Positions 51,640 through 61,233 of a DNA stretch of 61,358 bases are shown here, one piece after another (position 1 is the first letter of the stretch; the number at the start of each line of letters is the position of its first letter). Under the pieces are notes generated by a model. It was not told where the DNA came from. It did not search any database and saw only the letters and a list, made by a program, of their open reading frames with translations. The DNA lies in NCBI RefSeq assembly GCF_020532645.1, contig NZ_JAJAUZ010000046.1:1-61358 (forward strand). The letters run 5' to 3'. The position numbers and the translations under genes are program-made. The DNA comes from Streptomyces bambusae (GTDB taxonomy: Bacteria; Actinomycetota; Actinomycetes; Streptomycetales; Streptomycetaceae).

Positions 51640-51785
51640 CGTGGTGTTTCCCCTCGATTCGTGGCGTCGGCTCCCGGAATGAGCCGCGGCCCCTGCCTCG
51701 AAGTCTCATCCGGTGGCGAGCGGACTTCGTACTGGCGGAAGATCCGAAAAGCGGCACCCCTCGATGTACGGAGATCCCCACGAAC

Positions 51786-51811
51786 GGCCGCCCCGGTTCG
51801 CCGGGGCGGCC
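51786..51811 (-). terminator. perfect 11-bp hairpin with TTCG loop
   Basis: GGCCGCCCCGG-TTCG-CCGGGGCGGCC, nine bases after the stop of the gene at 51820. The stem is perfect and the tetraloop is of the stable UUCG-like type on one strand (CGAA on the other). Confidence 0.85.
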
Positions 51812-51819
51812 GGCCGGCA

Positions 51820-52269
51820 TCAGCGCCAGATCGTCTGGACGGAGTCGAACTGGACCCAGGTGATCGGGTTTCCGGAGTTGCCGCCGTAAACGGTCAGCGA
51901 TCCGGCGGTGTTCATCTCGACCCGGCAGGCGTTGATGCTCTGGCTGTTGTTGCGCGGGGCGGTGGCGCGGACCAGACCGGTGGGGCGCAGGCCGGGCGGC
52001 AGGGTGGCGATCTTCGTGTCGGCGGCCAGGCTGCAGGTCACCGAGCCGCGGGCCTGGAGGAACACCGTGTCGGCGATGGTGATCAGCCTGACCTGCGGGG
52101 TCGCCCCCGGCTGCGCGGTGACGCCGGGCTCCAGCACCAGGTCGGCCCAGGGCTGGGCCTCGATTCCGCCGGCGGCGACGGCGGGGGCGGCGGCCACCAC
52201 CTGGGCGGCGGTCAGCGTGGCGGGCAGCGCGAGCACCGCACCCAGGATGCGGCGGCGGTCGGTGGACAT
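51820..52269 (-). CDS. secreted protein related to the C-terminal module of the TagC-like neighbour
   Basis: 149 aa. D-R-R-R-I-L-G-A-V-L-A-L-P-A is a twin-arginine-like signal, cleaved near A-V-A-A (about 33). The mature 115 residues end with P-R-N-N-S-Q, then L-T-V-Y-G-G-N-S-G-N-P-I-T-W and V-Q-F-D-S-V-Q-T-I-W-R, closely matching the end of the next gene (P-R-N-N-S-A, L-W-L-Y-G-G-R-T-T-N-P-V-T-W). So one beta-domain exists here both alone and fused. It is 82 bases downstream of the larger gene, probably one operon. Function unknown. Confidence 0.75.
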   Translation of the reverse strand: MSTDRRRILGAVLALPATLTAAQVVAAAPAVAAGGIEAQPWADLVLEPGVTAQPGATPQVRLITIADTVFLQARGSVTCSLAADTKIATLPPGLRPTGLVRATAPRNNSQSINACRVEMNTAGSLTVYGGNSGNPITWVQFDSVQTIWR

Positions 52270-52351
52270 GGGTCTCGGTCTCCTTGACGGCGTACGGAAC
52301 GGAAGAAGAAGGCAAGCGGAAGGGAAGCGGAGCAGCCGGAGCGGTATCCGC

Positions 52352-53635
52352 TCAGCGCCACACCACGCTGAAGTTGTCCAGCTGGGCCCACGTGACCGGA
52401 TTCGTCGTGCGCCCGCCGTAAAGCCACAGCTCCCGGGCGGAGTTGGCCTCGGCGCGCGCGGTGCACACCCCGGCACTGTTGTTGCGCGGCACGCTGCCCT
52501 GGGCCGCCATGCTCGGCGCGAGCGCGTCGGGCAGCGTGCCGAGCCGGACGTCGGAGTCGAAGGTCCCCTTCACCCCGCCGCTGAGCTGGAGCACCGTAGT
52601 GCCCGCGATGCTGACGAGCCGGCCCTGCGGGGCGCGGACGTCGGCGGCCACCCCGCTCGCGAGCGGGATCGGCTGCCAGTCGGCCAGCACCTTCACCCCG
52701 TCGACCTCCGGTGCCCCGGACAGCGACAGGACGGTGCAGGTCCGCGGGCCCGGCTCCTCGCCGGCGAACCCGAAGTGGACGTGCGGCACCCCGCTGCGCA
52801 CCGACACGGCCATCCCCTCGGGCTCGCGCAGCTCCAGTCCCGGCGCCGCCGAGACGAACTGCTGGTCGAGGACGGCGCCGGTGGCCCAGTCGACGGCCGT
52901 CAGCCAGGTGTTCCCGGGCGGTGCGACCGTCGCCGAGTACGCCTGGCCGGCCAGCATGTAGAGGACGCCGCCGAGCGAGGCGTACCCCTGGAAGACGCCG
53001 TGCGCGTCGGGCTGGGTGATCCGGGCCAGCGGCACCCAGTCGCCGGCCCGGGCCCGGTCCAGGTCGTACGACTCGAACGTCATGCTGCCGCTCTTGAAGC
53101 GGACGATCACCCGGTTCGTGGTGGGGTCGATCGTGCAGGTCACGTTGGTCGCCCCGGCCACCGGCCGGTACGGCGCGGCCAGCAGCGCCGAACCCCGGTC
53201 GACGACGGTGCCGTTGCGGAACTCGAAGTGGGTGACGGCCGTGCCGTAGCCCTCCTTCTCCTCCTCCGGAACACCGGATCCCATCGGCAGGGAGTCCGTC
53301 TCCGTCCACAGCCGGGACACCCCGTCGTGGTGTTCCACGCCCATCGACACGCCGTGCCCGAAGCCCCGCAGGTACATGTGCCCGGTGATCGCACCCGCCG
53401 CACTGAGCCGGGTCACGCACAGGTCGCCCGCGTACCGCCGCTGCGCGCCGGTCGGGGCGGTGGACTCGCCCGCCAGCCGGAGGCCGCCCTCCACGACCTG
53501 GAGGACGAATACCTCACCGGTCACGGGGTCGATGCCGAAGGACTGCATCACCGTGGTGTTCTGCAGCGGCCGCCGGTGGAGGAGTTTGCCCACCGGTCCG
53601 GCGATGTCGATCTGCCCGTCGACGGCGACGGCCAT
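52352..53635 (-). CDS. TagC/phage-P68-receptor-binding-like beta-propeller protein
   Basis: 427 aa. No signal peptide. The first 300 residues (Q-S-F-G-I-D-P-V-T-G-E-V-F-V-L-Q, G-F-G-H-G-V-S-M-G-V-E, W-T-E-T-D, F-Q-G-Y-A-S-L-G-G-V-L-Y) match the propeller fold annotated as teichoic-acid biosynthesis protein C or phage baseplate receptor-binding protein. The last 110 are a separate beta-domain shared with the neighbouring gene at 51820. Start ATG 53635 with GAGGGGGC upstream; the much longer open frame beyond it is a shadow of the opposite strand. The role may be cell-wall polymer binding; no phage genes are present. Confidence 0.7.
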   Translation of the reverse strand: MAVAVDGQIDIAGPVGKLLHRRPLQNTTVMQSFGIDPVTGEVFVLQVVEGGLRLAGESTAPTGAQRRYAGDLCVTRLSAAGAITGHMYLRGFGHGVSMGVEHHDGVSRLWTETDSLPMGSGVPEEEKEGYGTAVTHFEFRNGTVVDRGSALLAAPYRPVAGATNVTCTIDPTTNRVIVRFKSGSMTFESYDLDRARAGDWVPLARITQPDAHGVFQGYASLGGVLYMLAGQAYSATVAPPGNTWLTAVDWATGAVLDQQFVSAAPGLELREPEGMAVSVRSGVPHVHFGFAGEEPGPRTCTVLSLSGAPEVDGVKVLADWQPIPLASGVAADVRAPQGRLVSIAGTTVLQLSGGVKGTFDSDVRLGTLPDALAPSMAAQGSVPRNNSAGVCTARAEANSARELWLYGGRTTNPVTWAQLDNFSVVWR

Positions 53636-53878
53636 CCGTGCCCCCTCGTACCCGTTCCGTTCGCCGCCCCGCCGGCATCCGCCGGCCGTACCGGCCCTGA
53701 CCGGGGCCAGTGTGGCAGCCGCTTCCGGAAGCTCTCCCTCCGGGGTCGTCGTCCACGGGGAACCGCTGCCACCCGGAGTGGGGATGGCGCGCCGGCCCAC
53801 GGCGATGGCTTCATGGGGGAGCGGTGCCGCCGCGCGCGCCGCCACGTCCCGTACGCACGCGCACCGAGGTGATCTCAG

Positions 53879-55363
53879 ATGGTCGAGGACCGGTACGGCA
53901 ACCCGATGCACGAGTGCAGCCGGGAGACGGCTGCCCACCTGGACCGCGCCGTCGAGGCGCTGCTCCACTTCGACCCCGCGATGGAACGGGCCGTAGGCGA
54001 CGCCCTGCTCAGCGGCCCGGCCTCGCCGCTCGCCCAGTCCTTCGCCGCCTACCTGGGCGTCCTGGGCACCGAGCCCGGCGAGGCCGCCGCGGCCAGGCAA
54101 CGGTTCGAGCGGTACACCGCCGGCGTGGACGCCGCCTCCCTGCCCGCACGCGAGCGCATCCACCTCGCGGCCGCCGGCGCCTGGCTGGCAGGGGACCTGA
54201 AGGGAGCCGCCGACCTGCTGGAGGAGCTGTCCCTGACGCATCCGAGGGATGCCCTCGCCCTCGCCGTCGGCCACCAGCTGGACTTCTTCACCGGTGACGC
54301 CGTACGCCTGCGCGACCGCATCGGCGGCGCCCTCTCCGCCTGGGACACCGCCGACCCGCACCGCAGCCTGCTGCTCGGCATGTACGCCTTCGGGCTGGAG
54401 GAGTCGGGGCACTACCGCCAGTCCGAGGAAGCCGGGCTCGCCGCGGTCGAGCAGAACCCGCGCGACGTCTGGGCCATCCACGCCGTGGTCCACACGTACG
54501 AGATGCAGGGACGGGTGGCCGAAGGCATCCGCTACCTCGACGCCCGGCGGCCCTCCTGGGCCCAGGACAACTACCTCGACGTGCACACCTGGTGGCACTA
54601 CGCCCTGTACGCCCTGGAAGCCGACGACACCGACACCGCGCTCGCCGTCTACGACGCCTCCCTGCACCACGGGGGATCGGCCGGGCTCGCGATGGAACTC
54701 CTCGACGCAGCCGCCCTGTTGTGGCGGATCCGGCTCGCCGGAGCGCAGCCGACGGCCCGCTGGGAGGCGCTGGCCGACGCATGGGCCGCGCGCGCGGATC
54801 CGCCGTACTACGCGTTCAACGACGTGCACGCCGTCATGTCCTACGCCGGAGCCGGCCGGTTCCGCGAGGCGGAGCGGCTGATCGCCGACCGGCGGCGGTG
54901 GCTGTCCGAGCACGGGCCAGCGTCCGGTTCCGAGCCCGGTTCCGAGCCCGGTTCCGGGTCCGGTGCGGTCACCAACCGGGGGATGACCGCCGACATCGGG
55001 CTGCCCGCCTGCGAGGCGCTGCTCGCGCACGCCCGTGGCGACCATCCCGCCGTGGTGGCGCTGCTGTGGCCGCTGCGCCGCAGGTTCCACGAGTTCGGCG
55101 GCAGCCACGCCCAGCGCGACGCCCTCCAGCGGACGCTGCTGGACTCCGCGCTCGGCTGCCGGCGCCACGACCTGGCGCGGGTCCTGCTCAGCGAGCGGGC
55201 CGGGCTCCGCCCCGACAGCTCGTACAACTGGACGGCGCGCGCCCGCCTCGCCGACGCGCTGGGCGACACCGCCGTCGCCGGTACGGCCCGCGAGCACGCC
55301 CGGACCGCCGCCGCGGCGGCGGCCGCCGCCCTGCGGCCGGGGGTGACCGGTCCCGGAGCGTAG
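53879..55363 (+). CDS. TTC38-like tetratricopeptide protein
   Basis: 494 aa, all helical. Y-G-N-P-M-H-E-C-S-R-E-T-A, then repeated helix pairs, with W-A-I-H-A-V-V-H-T-Y-E-M-Q-G-R and D-V-H-T-W-W-H-Y-A-L-Y near the centre, as in the TTC38 family found from bacteria to animals. A 12-residue Ser-Glu-Pro-Gly repeat linker (54927-54962 in DNA, units of 12 bases) interrupts it. Start ATG 53879, GAGGTGAT upstream. Function of the family unknown. Confidence 0.85.
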   Translation: MVEDRYGNPMHECSRETAAHLDRAVEALLHFDPAMERAVGDALLSGPASPLAQSFAAYLGVLGTEPGEAAAARQRFERYTAGVDAASLPARERIHLAAAGAWLAGDLKGAADLLEELSLTHPRDALALAVGHQLDFFTGDAVRLRDRIGGALSAWDTADPHRSLLLGMYAFGLEESGHYRQSEEAGLAAVEQNPRDVWAIHAVVHTYEMQGRVAEGIRYLDARRPSWAQDNYLDVHTWWHYALYALEADDTDTALAVYDASLHHGGSAGLAMELLDAAALLWRIRLAGAQPTARWEALADAWAARADPPYYAFNDVHAVMSYAGAGRFREAERLIADRRRWLSEHGPASGSEPGSEPGSGSGAVTNRGMTADIGLPACEALLAHARGDHPAVVALLWPLRRRFHEFGGSHAQRDALQRTLLDSALGCRRHDLARVLLSERAGLRPDSSYNWTARARLADALGDTAVAGTAREHARTAAAAAAAALRPGVTGPGA

Positions 55364-55480
55364 CCGTGCGGTTCCGCGGCGGATCGGCACGGCTGGAACC
55401 GGAAATCCGGGGTACACGCGGTCTGCAGCACGCCGGCGGATCAGCCGTTCCGCCGGCCCGTCGACAGGACCGAGGGCGCA

Positions 55481-55636
55481 ATGATTCTCATCGGACTCAT
55501 CCTCCTGCTGATCGGATTCCTGACCGGAATCTCCATCCTCTGGACCATCGGAATCGTCCTGCTGGTGGTGGGGGCGGTGCTCTGGATCCTGGGCGCAGTC
55601 GGACATGGCGTGGGCGGCCGCAGTCACTACTGGTAG
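55481..55636 (+). CDS. DUF6131-type small membrane protein
   Basis: 51 aa: M-I-L-I-G-L-I-L-L-L-I-G-F-L-T-G, then I-L-W-T-I-G-I-V-L-L-V-V-G-A-V-L-W, ending G-G-R-S-H-Y-W. Two membrane helices with a short basic, aromatic C-terminus. GAGGG lies 5 bases before the ATG. It looks like the DUF6131 proteins common in actinobacteria. Function unknown. Confidence 0.8.
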   Translation: MILIGLILLLIGFLTGISILWTIGIVLLVVGAVLWILGAVGHGVGGRSHYW

Positions 55637-55795
55637 TCGCTGGTGGCTTTTCCGGCCACGCGCACGTCTTTCGCGGAGTGGAGCGGCCCGTCGGCACTAT
55701 GCTGGCGGGCTGTTCTCCGTCGTATCGGAACAAACCGGGCGTACCCGGTCTCCGTCGGCGGACCGGATCCGTCCGGGAACGAGACGCGAGGGGCG

Positions 55796-58700
55796 ATGGC
55801 AGCCACACCTGAGCGCACAGACCCGACCCTGCTCGACGAGCCGGCCAAGGCCGCCCGCTTCTCCGCGGGCCCGGCCGCCCCGCCGCGCACCCTGCTGGAC
55901 ATCCTGGACGCCTCCGTACGCGCGCACCCCGACGAACCGGCCCTCGACGACGGCGCCCGGCGGCTGACCTACCGTGCGCTGGCCGCCGAGGTCGAACGCC
56001 GGCGGCGGGCGCTGGCGGCCGCCGGGGTACGGGCCGGCGACCGGGTCGGCGTCCGCGTGCCCTCGGGCACCAACGAGCTGTACGCCTCGATCCTGGCGGT
56101 CCTCGCCGCGGGCGCGGCCTACGTACCCGTCGACGCGGAGGACCCGGACGAACGGGCCGACCTGGTCTTCGGCGAGGCGCAGGTACGGGCGGTCCTGGGC
56201 GCGGAGCGGCGGATCGAGGTCCGCGACGGCGCGGCCGGAGCCACCCCGGCCACCGCAGCCGCAGCCGCAGCCGCAGCCCCACCCGCAGCCGCACCCGCGG
56301 CAGCGACCGAAGCGACCGAAGCGACCGAAGCCGGGCCACGGGCGACGCAGTCGGACGGGCGGCCCGCCACCCGCCCCACCCCGCACCACGACGCGTGGAT
56401 CATCTTCACCTCCGGTTCCACCGGCACCCCCAAGGGCGTCGCCGTCACCCACCGCAGTGCGGCCGCGTTCGTCGACGCCGAGGCCGCCCTCTTCCTCGCC
56501 GACGACCCGATCGGCCCCGGCGACCGGGTGATGGCCGGGCTGTCCGTTGCCTTCGACGCCTCCTGCGAGGAGATGTGGCTGGCCTGGCGGCACGGCGCCT
56601 GCCTGGTGCCCGTACCCCGCTCCCTCGTGCGCAGCGGCGCCGACCTCGGGCCGTGGCTGGTGGAGCAGGAGATCACGGTGGTGTCCACCGTGCCGACGCT
56701 CGCCGCGCTCTGGGAACAGGAGGCCCTGGACGACGTCCGGCTGCTGATCTTCGGCGGCGAGGCCTGCCCGCCCGAGCTGGCCGGCCGCCTGGTCACCGAG
56801 GGCCGCGAGGTCTGGAACACGTACGGCCCCACCGAGGCCACCGTCGTCGCCTGCGCCGCGCTGATGACCGGCACGGACCCGGTCCGCATCGGGCTGCCGC
56901 TGAACGGATGGGAGCTGGCCGTCGTCGACGAGTCCGGCGAACCCGTGCCGATGGGCGGCAGCGGCGAGCTGGTCATCGGCGGCGCCGGCCTGGCCCGCTA
57001 CCTCGACCCGGCGAAGGACGCCGAGAAGTACGCCCCGCTGGACTCCCTCGGCTGGGCGCGCGCCTACCGCAGCGGCGACCTGGTCCGCGCCGAACCCGAA
57101 GGGCTGGTGTTCCTCGGCCGCGGAGACGAGCAGATCAAGCTGGGCGGCCGCCGCATCGAACTGGGCGAGGTCGACGCCGCCCTCCAGGCCCTGCCCGGCG
57201 TCGCCGGCGCAGCCGCCGCCGTCCGCACCGCCCGCAGCGGCAACCAGCTGCTCGTCGGCTACCTCGTCACCCAGGACGGCTGGGACCGGTCCGCGGCCGT
57301 GCAGCGCCTGCGCACCGAGCTGCCGGCCGCCCTCGTGCCGCTGCTCGCCGAGGTCCCCGCCCTGCCGACCCGCACCTCCGGCAAGGTCGACCGCGACGCC
57401 CTGCCCTGGCCCCTGCCCGAGCTGGAGTCCACCGGCCCCGCCGAGCAGCTGTACGGCACCGAGGCCTGGCTCGCCGAGCAGTGGCGGGAGACCCTCGGCG
57501 TGAGCGTCACCGGCGCCGGCGACGACTTCTTCGCCATCGGCGGCAGCAGCCTCGCCGCCGCCCGCCTCACCACCCGGCTGCGCACCCGCTACCCGAGCGC
57601 GGCCGTGCTCGACATCTACCAGCAGCCGACCCTGCGCAAGCTGGCCCGCCACCTGGAGAAGTCCGTCCACGGCGACGAAGCGGCCCGCACCGTCGCACCC
57701 GTGCCGGTGCGCGCCCAGGCCGTACAGGTGCTGCTGCTCCTGCCGCTGTTCACCCTGGTCGGCCTGCGCTGGACCACCGCCGTGCTCGCCCTCGGCACCG
57801 TGCTGCACCACCTCGGCCGCTACCCGTGGGCGCCGGCCGCCCCCTGGTGGGCGGTCGCCGCCGGGCTGCTGCTCTTCTTCACCCCGCCCGGCCGCCTCGC
57901 GCTCGCCGCCGGCGGCGCCCGGCTGCTGCTGCGCGGCGTGACACCCGGCCGCCACCCGCGCGGCGGCTCGGTCCACCTGCGGCTGTGGACCGCCGAGCGG
58001 CTGGCCGAATGCGCCGGCGCGACCGTGCTCACCGGCGCCTGGCTGGAGCGCTACGCCCGCGCCCTGGGCGCCAAGGTCGGCCGCGACGTCGACCTGCACG
58101 CCCTGCCGCCGGTCACCGGCCTGCTGAAACTGGGGCGCGGCTGCGCCGTGGAATCCGAGGTCGACCTCGCCGGCTACTGGCTCGACGGGGACCGGCTGGA
58201 GATCGGCACCGTCAAGGTCGGCGCCGGCGCGGTGGTCGGCACCCGCAGCATGCTGTTCCCCGGAGCACGGGTCGGCAAGCGCGCCGAGGTCGCACCCGGG
58301 TCCGCCGTCGCCGGGCAGATCCCCACCGGGCAGCGGTGGGCCGGGGCACCCGCCGCCAAGACCGGCAAGGCCAAGCACGACTGGCCCCGCGAACGCCCGC
58401 CGCGGCCCCGCCGCTGGAGCGCCATGTACGGGGCGACCGGCCTGTGCCTGACCGCGCTGCCCGCCCTCGCCGCCGTGCCCGCCCTCGTGGTGACCGGCCT
58501 GTTCGTACCGCCCGGCGCCGGGCTCGGCACCGCCCTGCGCGGAGCACTGCTCTCCCTTGTGCCCGCTGCTCTCGCCTTCGGGACGGCGTACGCGCTGCTG
58601 GTGCTCGCGGCCGTACGGCTGCTCGGCATCGGCCTGCGCACCGGCAGCCACCCCACCCACAGCCGCACCGGCTGGCAGGCCTGGACCGTCACCCAGCTGA

Positions 58701-59830
58701 TGGACCTGGCCCGCGGCACCCTCTTCCCGCTGTACGCCGGCCTGGTCACCCCCGTCTGGCTGCGGCTGCTCGGCATGCGCATCGGACGCGGCGCCGAGGT
58801 GTCCACCGTCCTCGCCCTGCCGAGCCTCACCACCGTCGGCGACGGCGCCTTCCTCGCCGACGACACCCTCACCGCCCCCTACGAGCTGGGCGGCGGCTGG
58901 ATGCGCATCGGCCGCTCCGAAATCGGCCGCCGCGCCTTCCTCGGCAACTCCGGCATGACCGCACCGGGCCGCAGCGTGCCCGACGACGGACTCGTCGGCG
59001 TCCTGTCCGCCACCCCGAAGAAGGCCAAGAAGGGCAGCTCCTACCTGGGCCTGCCGCCGGTCCGGCTGCCCCGCGCCGCAGCCGCCGCCGACCACGGCCG
59101 GACGTACGACCCGCCCGCCCGGCTGCTGTGGGCGCGCGGCCTGGTCGAGCTGTGCCGGCTGGTCCCGGTGTTCTGCTCGGTGGCCCTCGCCCTCCTCACC
59201 GCAGCCGCCCTCTGCGCCCTGACCGCCTCCGACACCACGGGCGGCGGCCTCCCCGGCATCCCCGCCCTCGGCCCGGCCGCCGGCGCCCTCCTGTCCGGCC
59301 CGGTGCTGCTCGCCGCCGGCACGGCCGCCTGCCTCATCGCCGTGGCCGCCAAATGGCTCCTCGTGGGCCGGCACCGGACCGGCGAGCACCCGCTGTGGAG
59401 CGGGTTCGTCTGGCGCAACGAGCTCGCCGACACCTTCGTCGAGATGCTGGCCGTGCCCTGGCTGGTCGGCGCCGTCCCCGGCACCCCGCTGATGTCGCTG
59501 TGGCTGCGCGCGCAGGGCGCCCGGATCGGCCGCGGCGTCTGGTGCGAGAGCCACTGGCTGCCCGAACCCGACCTGGTCGCCCTCGGCGAGGGCGCGAGCG
59601 TGAACCGCGGCTGTGTCGTACAGACCCACCTCTTCCACGACCGGATCTTGCGGACGGATACTGTGGACCTCGGTGCGGGCGCCACCCTCGGACCGGGCGG
59701 AATCGTGCTGCCCGGCAGTGCGATCGGGGCCCGCAGCACCCTGGGCCCCGCCTCCCTCGTGATGGCCGGGGAATCCGTCCCGGCCGACACCCGCTGGCTG
59801 GGCAATCCGATCGAGGCATGGCGGCTTTGA
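55796..59830 (+). CDS. Pls/PosA-type poly(amino acid) synthetase (single-module NRPS)
   Basis: 1344 aa. Adenylation domain (about 40-520): I-I-F-T-S-G-S-T-G-T-P-K-G near 203, N-T-Y-G-P-T-E near 342, Y-R-S-G-D-L and K-V-D-R with the A10 lysine. Carrier domain with G-G-S-S-L, Ser585. Then the Pls-type terminal region (640-1344): six membrane helices around three left-handed beta-helix segments (hexapeptide repeats). In epsilon-poly-L-lysine synthetase this region joins monomers into an isopeptide chain without a thioesterase. By eye against GrsA numbering the pocket reads D-A-E-S-I-G-T-V-V-K, close to a lysine code. A Thr-Glu-Ala repeat (9 bases, three times) lies near 56304. ATG 55796, GAGGGGCG upstream. 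Confidence 0.9.
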   Translation: MAATPERTDPTLLDEPAKAARFSAGPAAPPRTLLDILDASVRAHPDEPALDDGARRLTYRALAAEVERRRRALAAAGVRAGDRVGVRVPSGTNELYASILAVLAAGAAYVPVDAEDPDERADLVFGEAQVRAVLGAERRIEVRDGAAGATPATAAAAAAAAPPAAAPAAATEATEATEAGPRATQSDGRPATRPTPHHDAWIIFTSGSTGTPKGVAVTHRSAAAFVDAEAALFLADDPIGPGDRVMAGLSVAFDASCEEMWLAWRHGACLVPVPRSLVRSGADLGPWLVEQEITVVSTVPTLAALWEQEALDDVRLLIFGGEACPPELAGRLVTEGREVWNTYGPTEATVVACAALMTGTDPVRIGLPLNGWELAVVDESGEPVPMGGSGELVIGGAGLARYLDPAKDAEKYAPLDSLGWARAYRSGDLVRAEPEGLVFLGRGDEQIKLGGRRIELGEVDAALQALPGVAGAAAAVRTARSGNQLLVGYLVTQDGWDRSAAVQRLRTELPAALVPLLAEVPALPTRTSGKVDRDALPWPLPELESTGPAEQLYGTEAWLAEQWRETLGVSVTGAGDDFFAIGGSSLAAARLTTRLRTRYPSAAVLDIYQQPTLRKLARHLEKSVHGDEAARTVAPVPVRAQAVQVLLLLPLFTLVGLRWTTAVLALGTVLHHLGRYPWAPAAPWWAVAAGLLLFFTPPGRLALAAGGARLLLRGVTPGRHPRGGSVHLRLWTAERLAECAGATVLTGAWLERYARALGAKVGRDVDLHALPPVTGLLKLGRGCAVESEVDLAGYWLDGDRLEIGTVKVGAGAVVGTRSMLFPGARVGKRAEVAPGSAVAGQIPTGQRWAGAPAAKTGKAKHDWPRERPPRPRRWSAMYGATGLCLTALPALAAVPALVVTGLFVPPGAGLGTALRGALLSLVPAALAFGTAYALLVLAAVRLLGIGLRTGSHPTHSRTGWQAWTVTQLMDLARGTLFPLYAGLVTPVWLRLLGMRIGRGAEVSTVLALPSLTTVGDGAFLADDTLTAPYELGGGWMRIGRSEIGRRAFLGNSGMTAPGRSVPDDGLVGVLSATPKKAKKGSSYLGLPPVRLPRAAAAADHGRTYDPPARLLWARGLVELCRLVPVFCSVALALLTAAALCALTASDTTGGGLPGIPALGPAAGALLSGPVLLAAGTAACLIAVAAKWLLVGRHRTGEHPLWSGFVWRNELADTFVEMLAVPWLVGAVPGTPLMSLWLRAQGARIGRGVWCESHWLPEPDLVALGEGASVNRGCVVQTHLFHDRILRTDTVDLGAGATLGPGGIVLPGSAIGARSTLGPASLVMAGESVPADTRWLGNPIEAWRL

Positions 59831-59868
59831 CGGACGGCACGAGCACGGCACGGGGAAGGGCGGTGGCG

Positions 59869-61233
59869 ATGGGCGGCCACACCAGGACGGGCGGCCAGAA
59901 CCCGCCCGACGGCCGGACCGGTCCGGCGGCGGACCCGTACTTCCCGGACAACGGCGACCCCCGCTACCGCGTCAACCGGTACGAACTCGCCCTGGAATAC
60001 CGCCCCGGCCCCAACCGGCTCGCGGGCACCGCCCGGCTCAGCGCCATAGCGGGCCGGGCCCCGCTCACCGAGTTCTTCCTCAACCTCGCCGAGTTCAAGG
60101 TCGGCCGGGTCCTCGTCGACGGCCGCGCCCCCCACTACACCCACCGCGGCGGCCGGCTCCGGCTCCGCCCCGCCAAGCCGCTGCCCGCCGGGGCCGCGTT
60201 CACCGTCGAGGTCCACTGGTCCGGCAACCCCAGACCGGTCCGCAGCCCCTGGGGCGGTCTCGGCTGGGAGGAACTCACCGACGGCGCGCTCGTCGCCAGC
60301 CAGCCGGTCGGCGCGCCCTCCTGGTACCCGTGCAACGACCGGCCCGCCGACAAGGCCTCGTACCAGATCTCGGTCAACACGCCGTCCCCGTACACCGTGG
60401 TCGGCGGCGGCCGGCTGCTGACCCGGACCACCCGGGCCAGCACCACCACCTGGGTGTACGAGCAGCCCGCCCCCACCTCCAGCTACCTCGTCGGCCTGTC
60501 CATCGGCCTGTACCAGACCGTGCTGCTCGGCGACCCCGGCCTGGACGGCGTGCGGCAGAGCGCGTACGTGCCCACGCACCTGCTGCCGCAGTTCTCGCGG
60601 GACTTCGCCCGGCAGCCCGCGATGATGCGGCTGTTCGAGGAACTGTTCGGGCCCTACCCGTTCGGCGAGTACGCGGTGGTCGTCGCGGACGAGGAACTCG
60701 ACGTGCCGGTCGAGGCCCAGGGCCTGTCCCAGTTCGGCACCAACCACGTCGACGGCGTCCGCGGCTCCGAGCGGCTGATCGCCCACGAGCTGGCCCACCA
60801 GTGGTTCGGGAACAGCGTCACCATCGCCGACTGGCGGCACATCTGGCTCAACGAGGGCTTCGCCAAGTACGCCGAATGGCTCTGGTCGGAACGTTCCGGC
60901 GGCCGCCCCGCCCACGAGCACGCCGCCACCGCCCACCGCCTGCTGGCCGCCCTCCCGCAGGACCTGCGCCTCGCGGACCCCGGCCGCAAGCTCATGTTCG
61001 ACGACCGCCTCTACGAGCGCGGCGGCCTGACCGTGCACGCCCTGCGCTGTGCCCTCGGCGACGACGCGTTCTTCCCGATGCTGCGGGACTGGGCGGTCGC
61101 CAACCGGCACGGCGTGGTCACGACGGCCGCCTTCGCCGCCCACGCGGCCCGCTACGCCGCCACCCCCGTCGACGGCCTCCTCACGGCCTGGCTCCACCGG
61201 CCGGCCCTGCCCCCGCTGCCGGTCCCCGCCTGA
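59869..61233 (+). CDS. M1-family metallo-aminopeptidase
   Basis: 454 aa. Zinc site H-E-L-A-H (His306, Glu307, His310) and Glu329 in N-E-G-F-A-K-Y, the HExxH-x18-E of gluzincins; W-Y-P-C-N-D-R-P-A-D-K-A-S-Y is another M1 signature. The exopeptidase loop, usually G-A-M-E-N, reads V-E-A-Q-G-L-S-Q. It is shorter than most (no C-terminal ARM domain). No signal peptide, although the M18 start chosen here (GGAAGGG 8 bases upstream) is one of two; ATG 59818 overlaps the synthetase stop. Its place directly behind the Pls gene suggests it degrades the polymer made by it or protects the host, as proposed for polylysine-degrading enzymes. Confidence 0.85.
   Translation: MGGHTRTGGQNPPDGRTGPAADPYFPDNGDPRYRVNRYELALEYRPGPNRLAGTARLSAIAGRAPLTEFFLNLAEFKVGRVLVDGRAPHYTHRGGRLRLRPAKPLPAGAAFTVEVHWSGNPRPVRSPWGGLGWEELTDGALVASQPVGAPSWYPCNDRPADKASYQISVNTPSPYTVVGGGRLLTRTTRASTTTWVYEQPAPTSSYLVGLSIGLYQTVLLGDPGLDGVRQSAYVPTHLLPQFSRDFARQPAMMRLFEELFGPYPFGEYAVVVADEELDVPVEAQGLSQFGTNHVDGVRGSERLIAHELAHQWFGNSVTIADWRHIWLNEGFAKYAEWLWSERSGGRPAHEHAATAHRLLAALPQDLRLADPGRKLMFDDRLYERGGLTVHALRCALGDDAFFPMLRDWAVANRHGVVTTAAFAAHAARYAATPVDGLLTAWLHRPALPPLPVPA

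Noticed and set aside
52352..53635. Prophage tail gene
   Set aside because: Fold is shared with phage receptor-binding proteins, but no other phage gene is nearby.
52352..55627. N-terminal extension of the TagC-like gene to 55627
   Set aside because: The extra 660 codons are antisense to the TTC38-like gene; the ribosome binding site supports ATG 53635.
55697..59851. 1384-codon minus-strand frame opposite the Pls gene
   Set aside because: No recognisable motif; the plus strand has a complete NRPS. A shadow of biased third positions.
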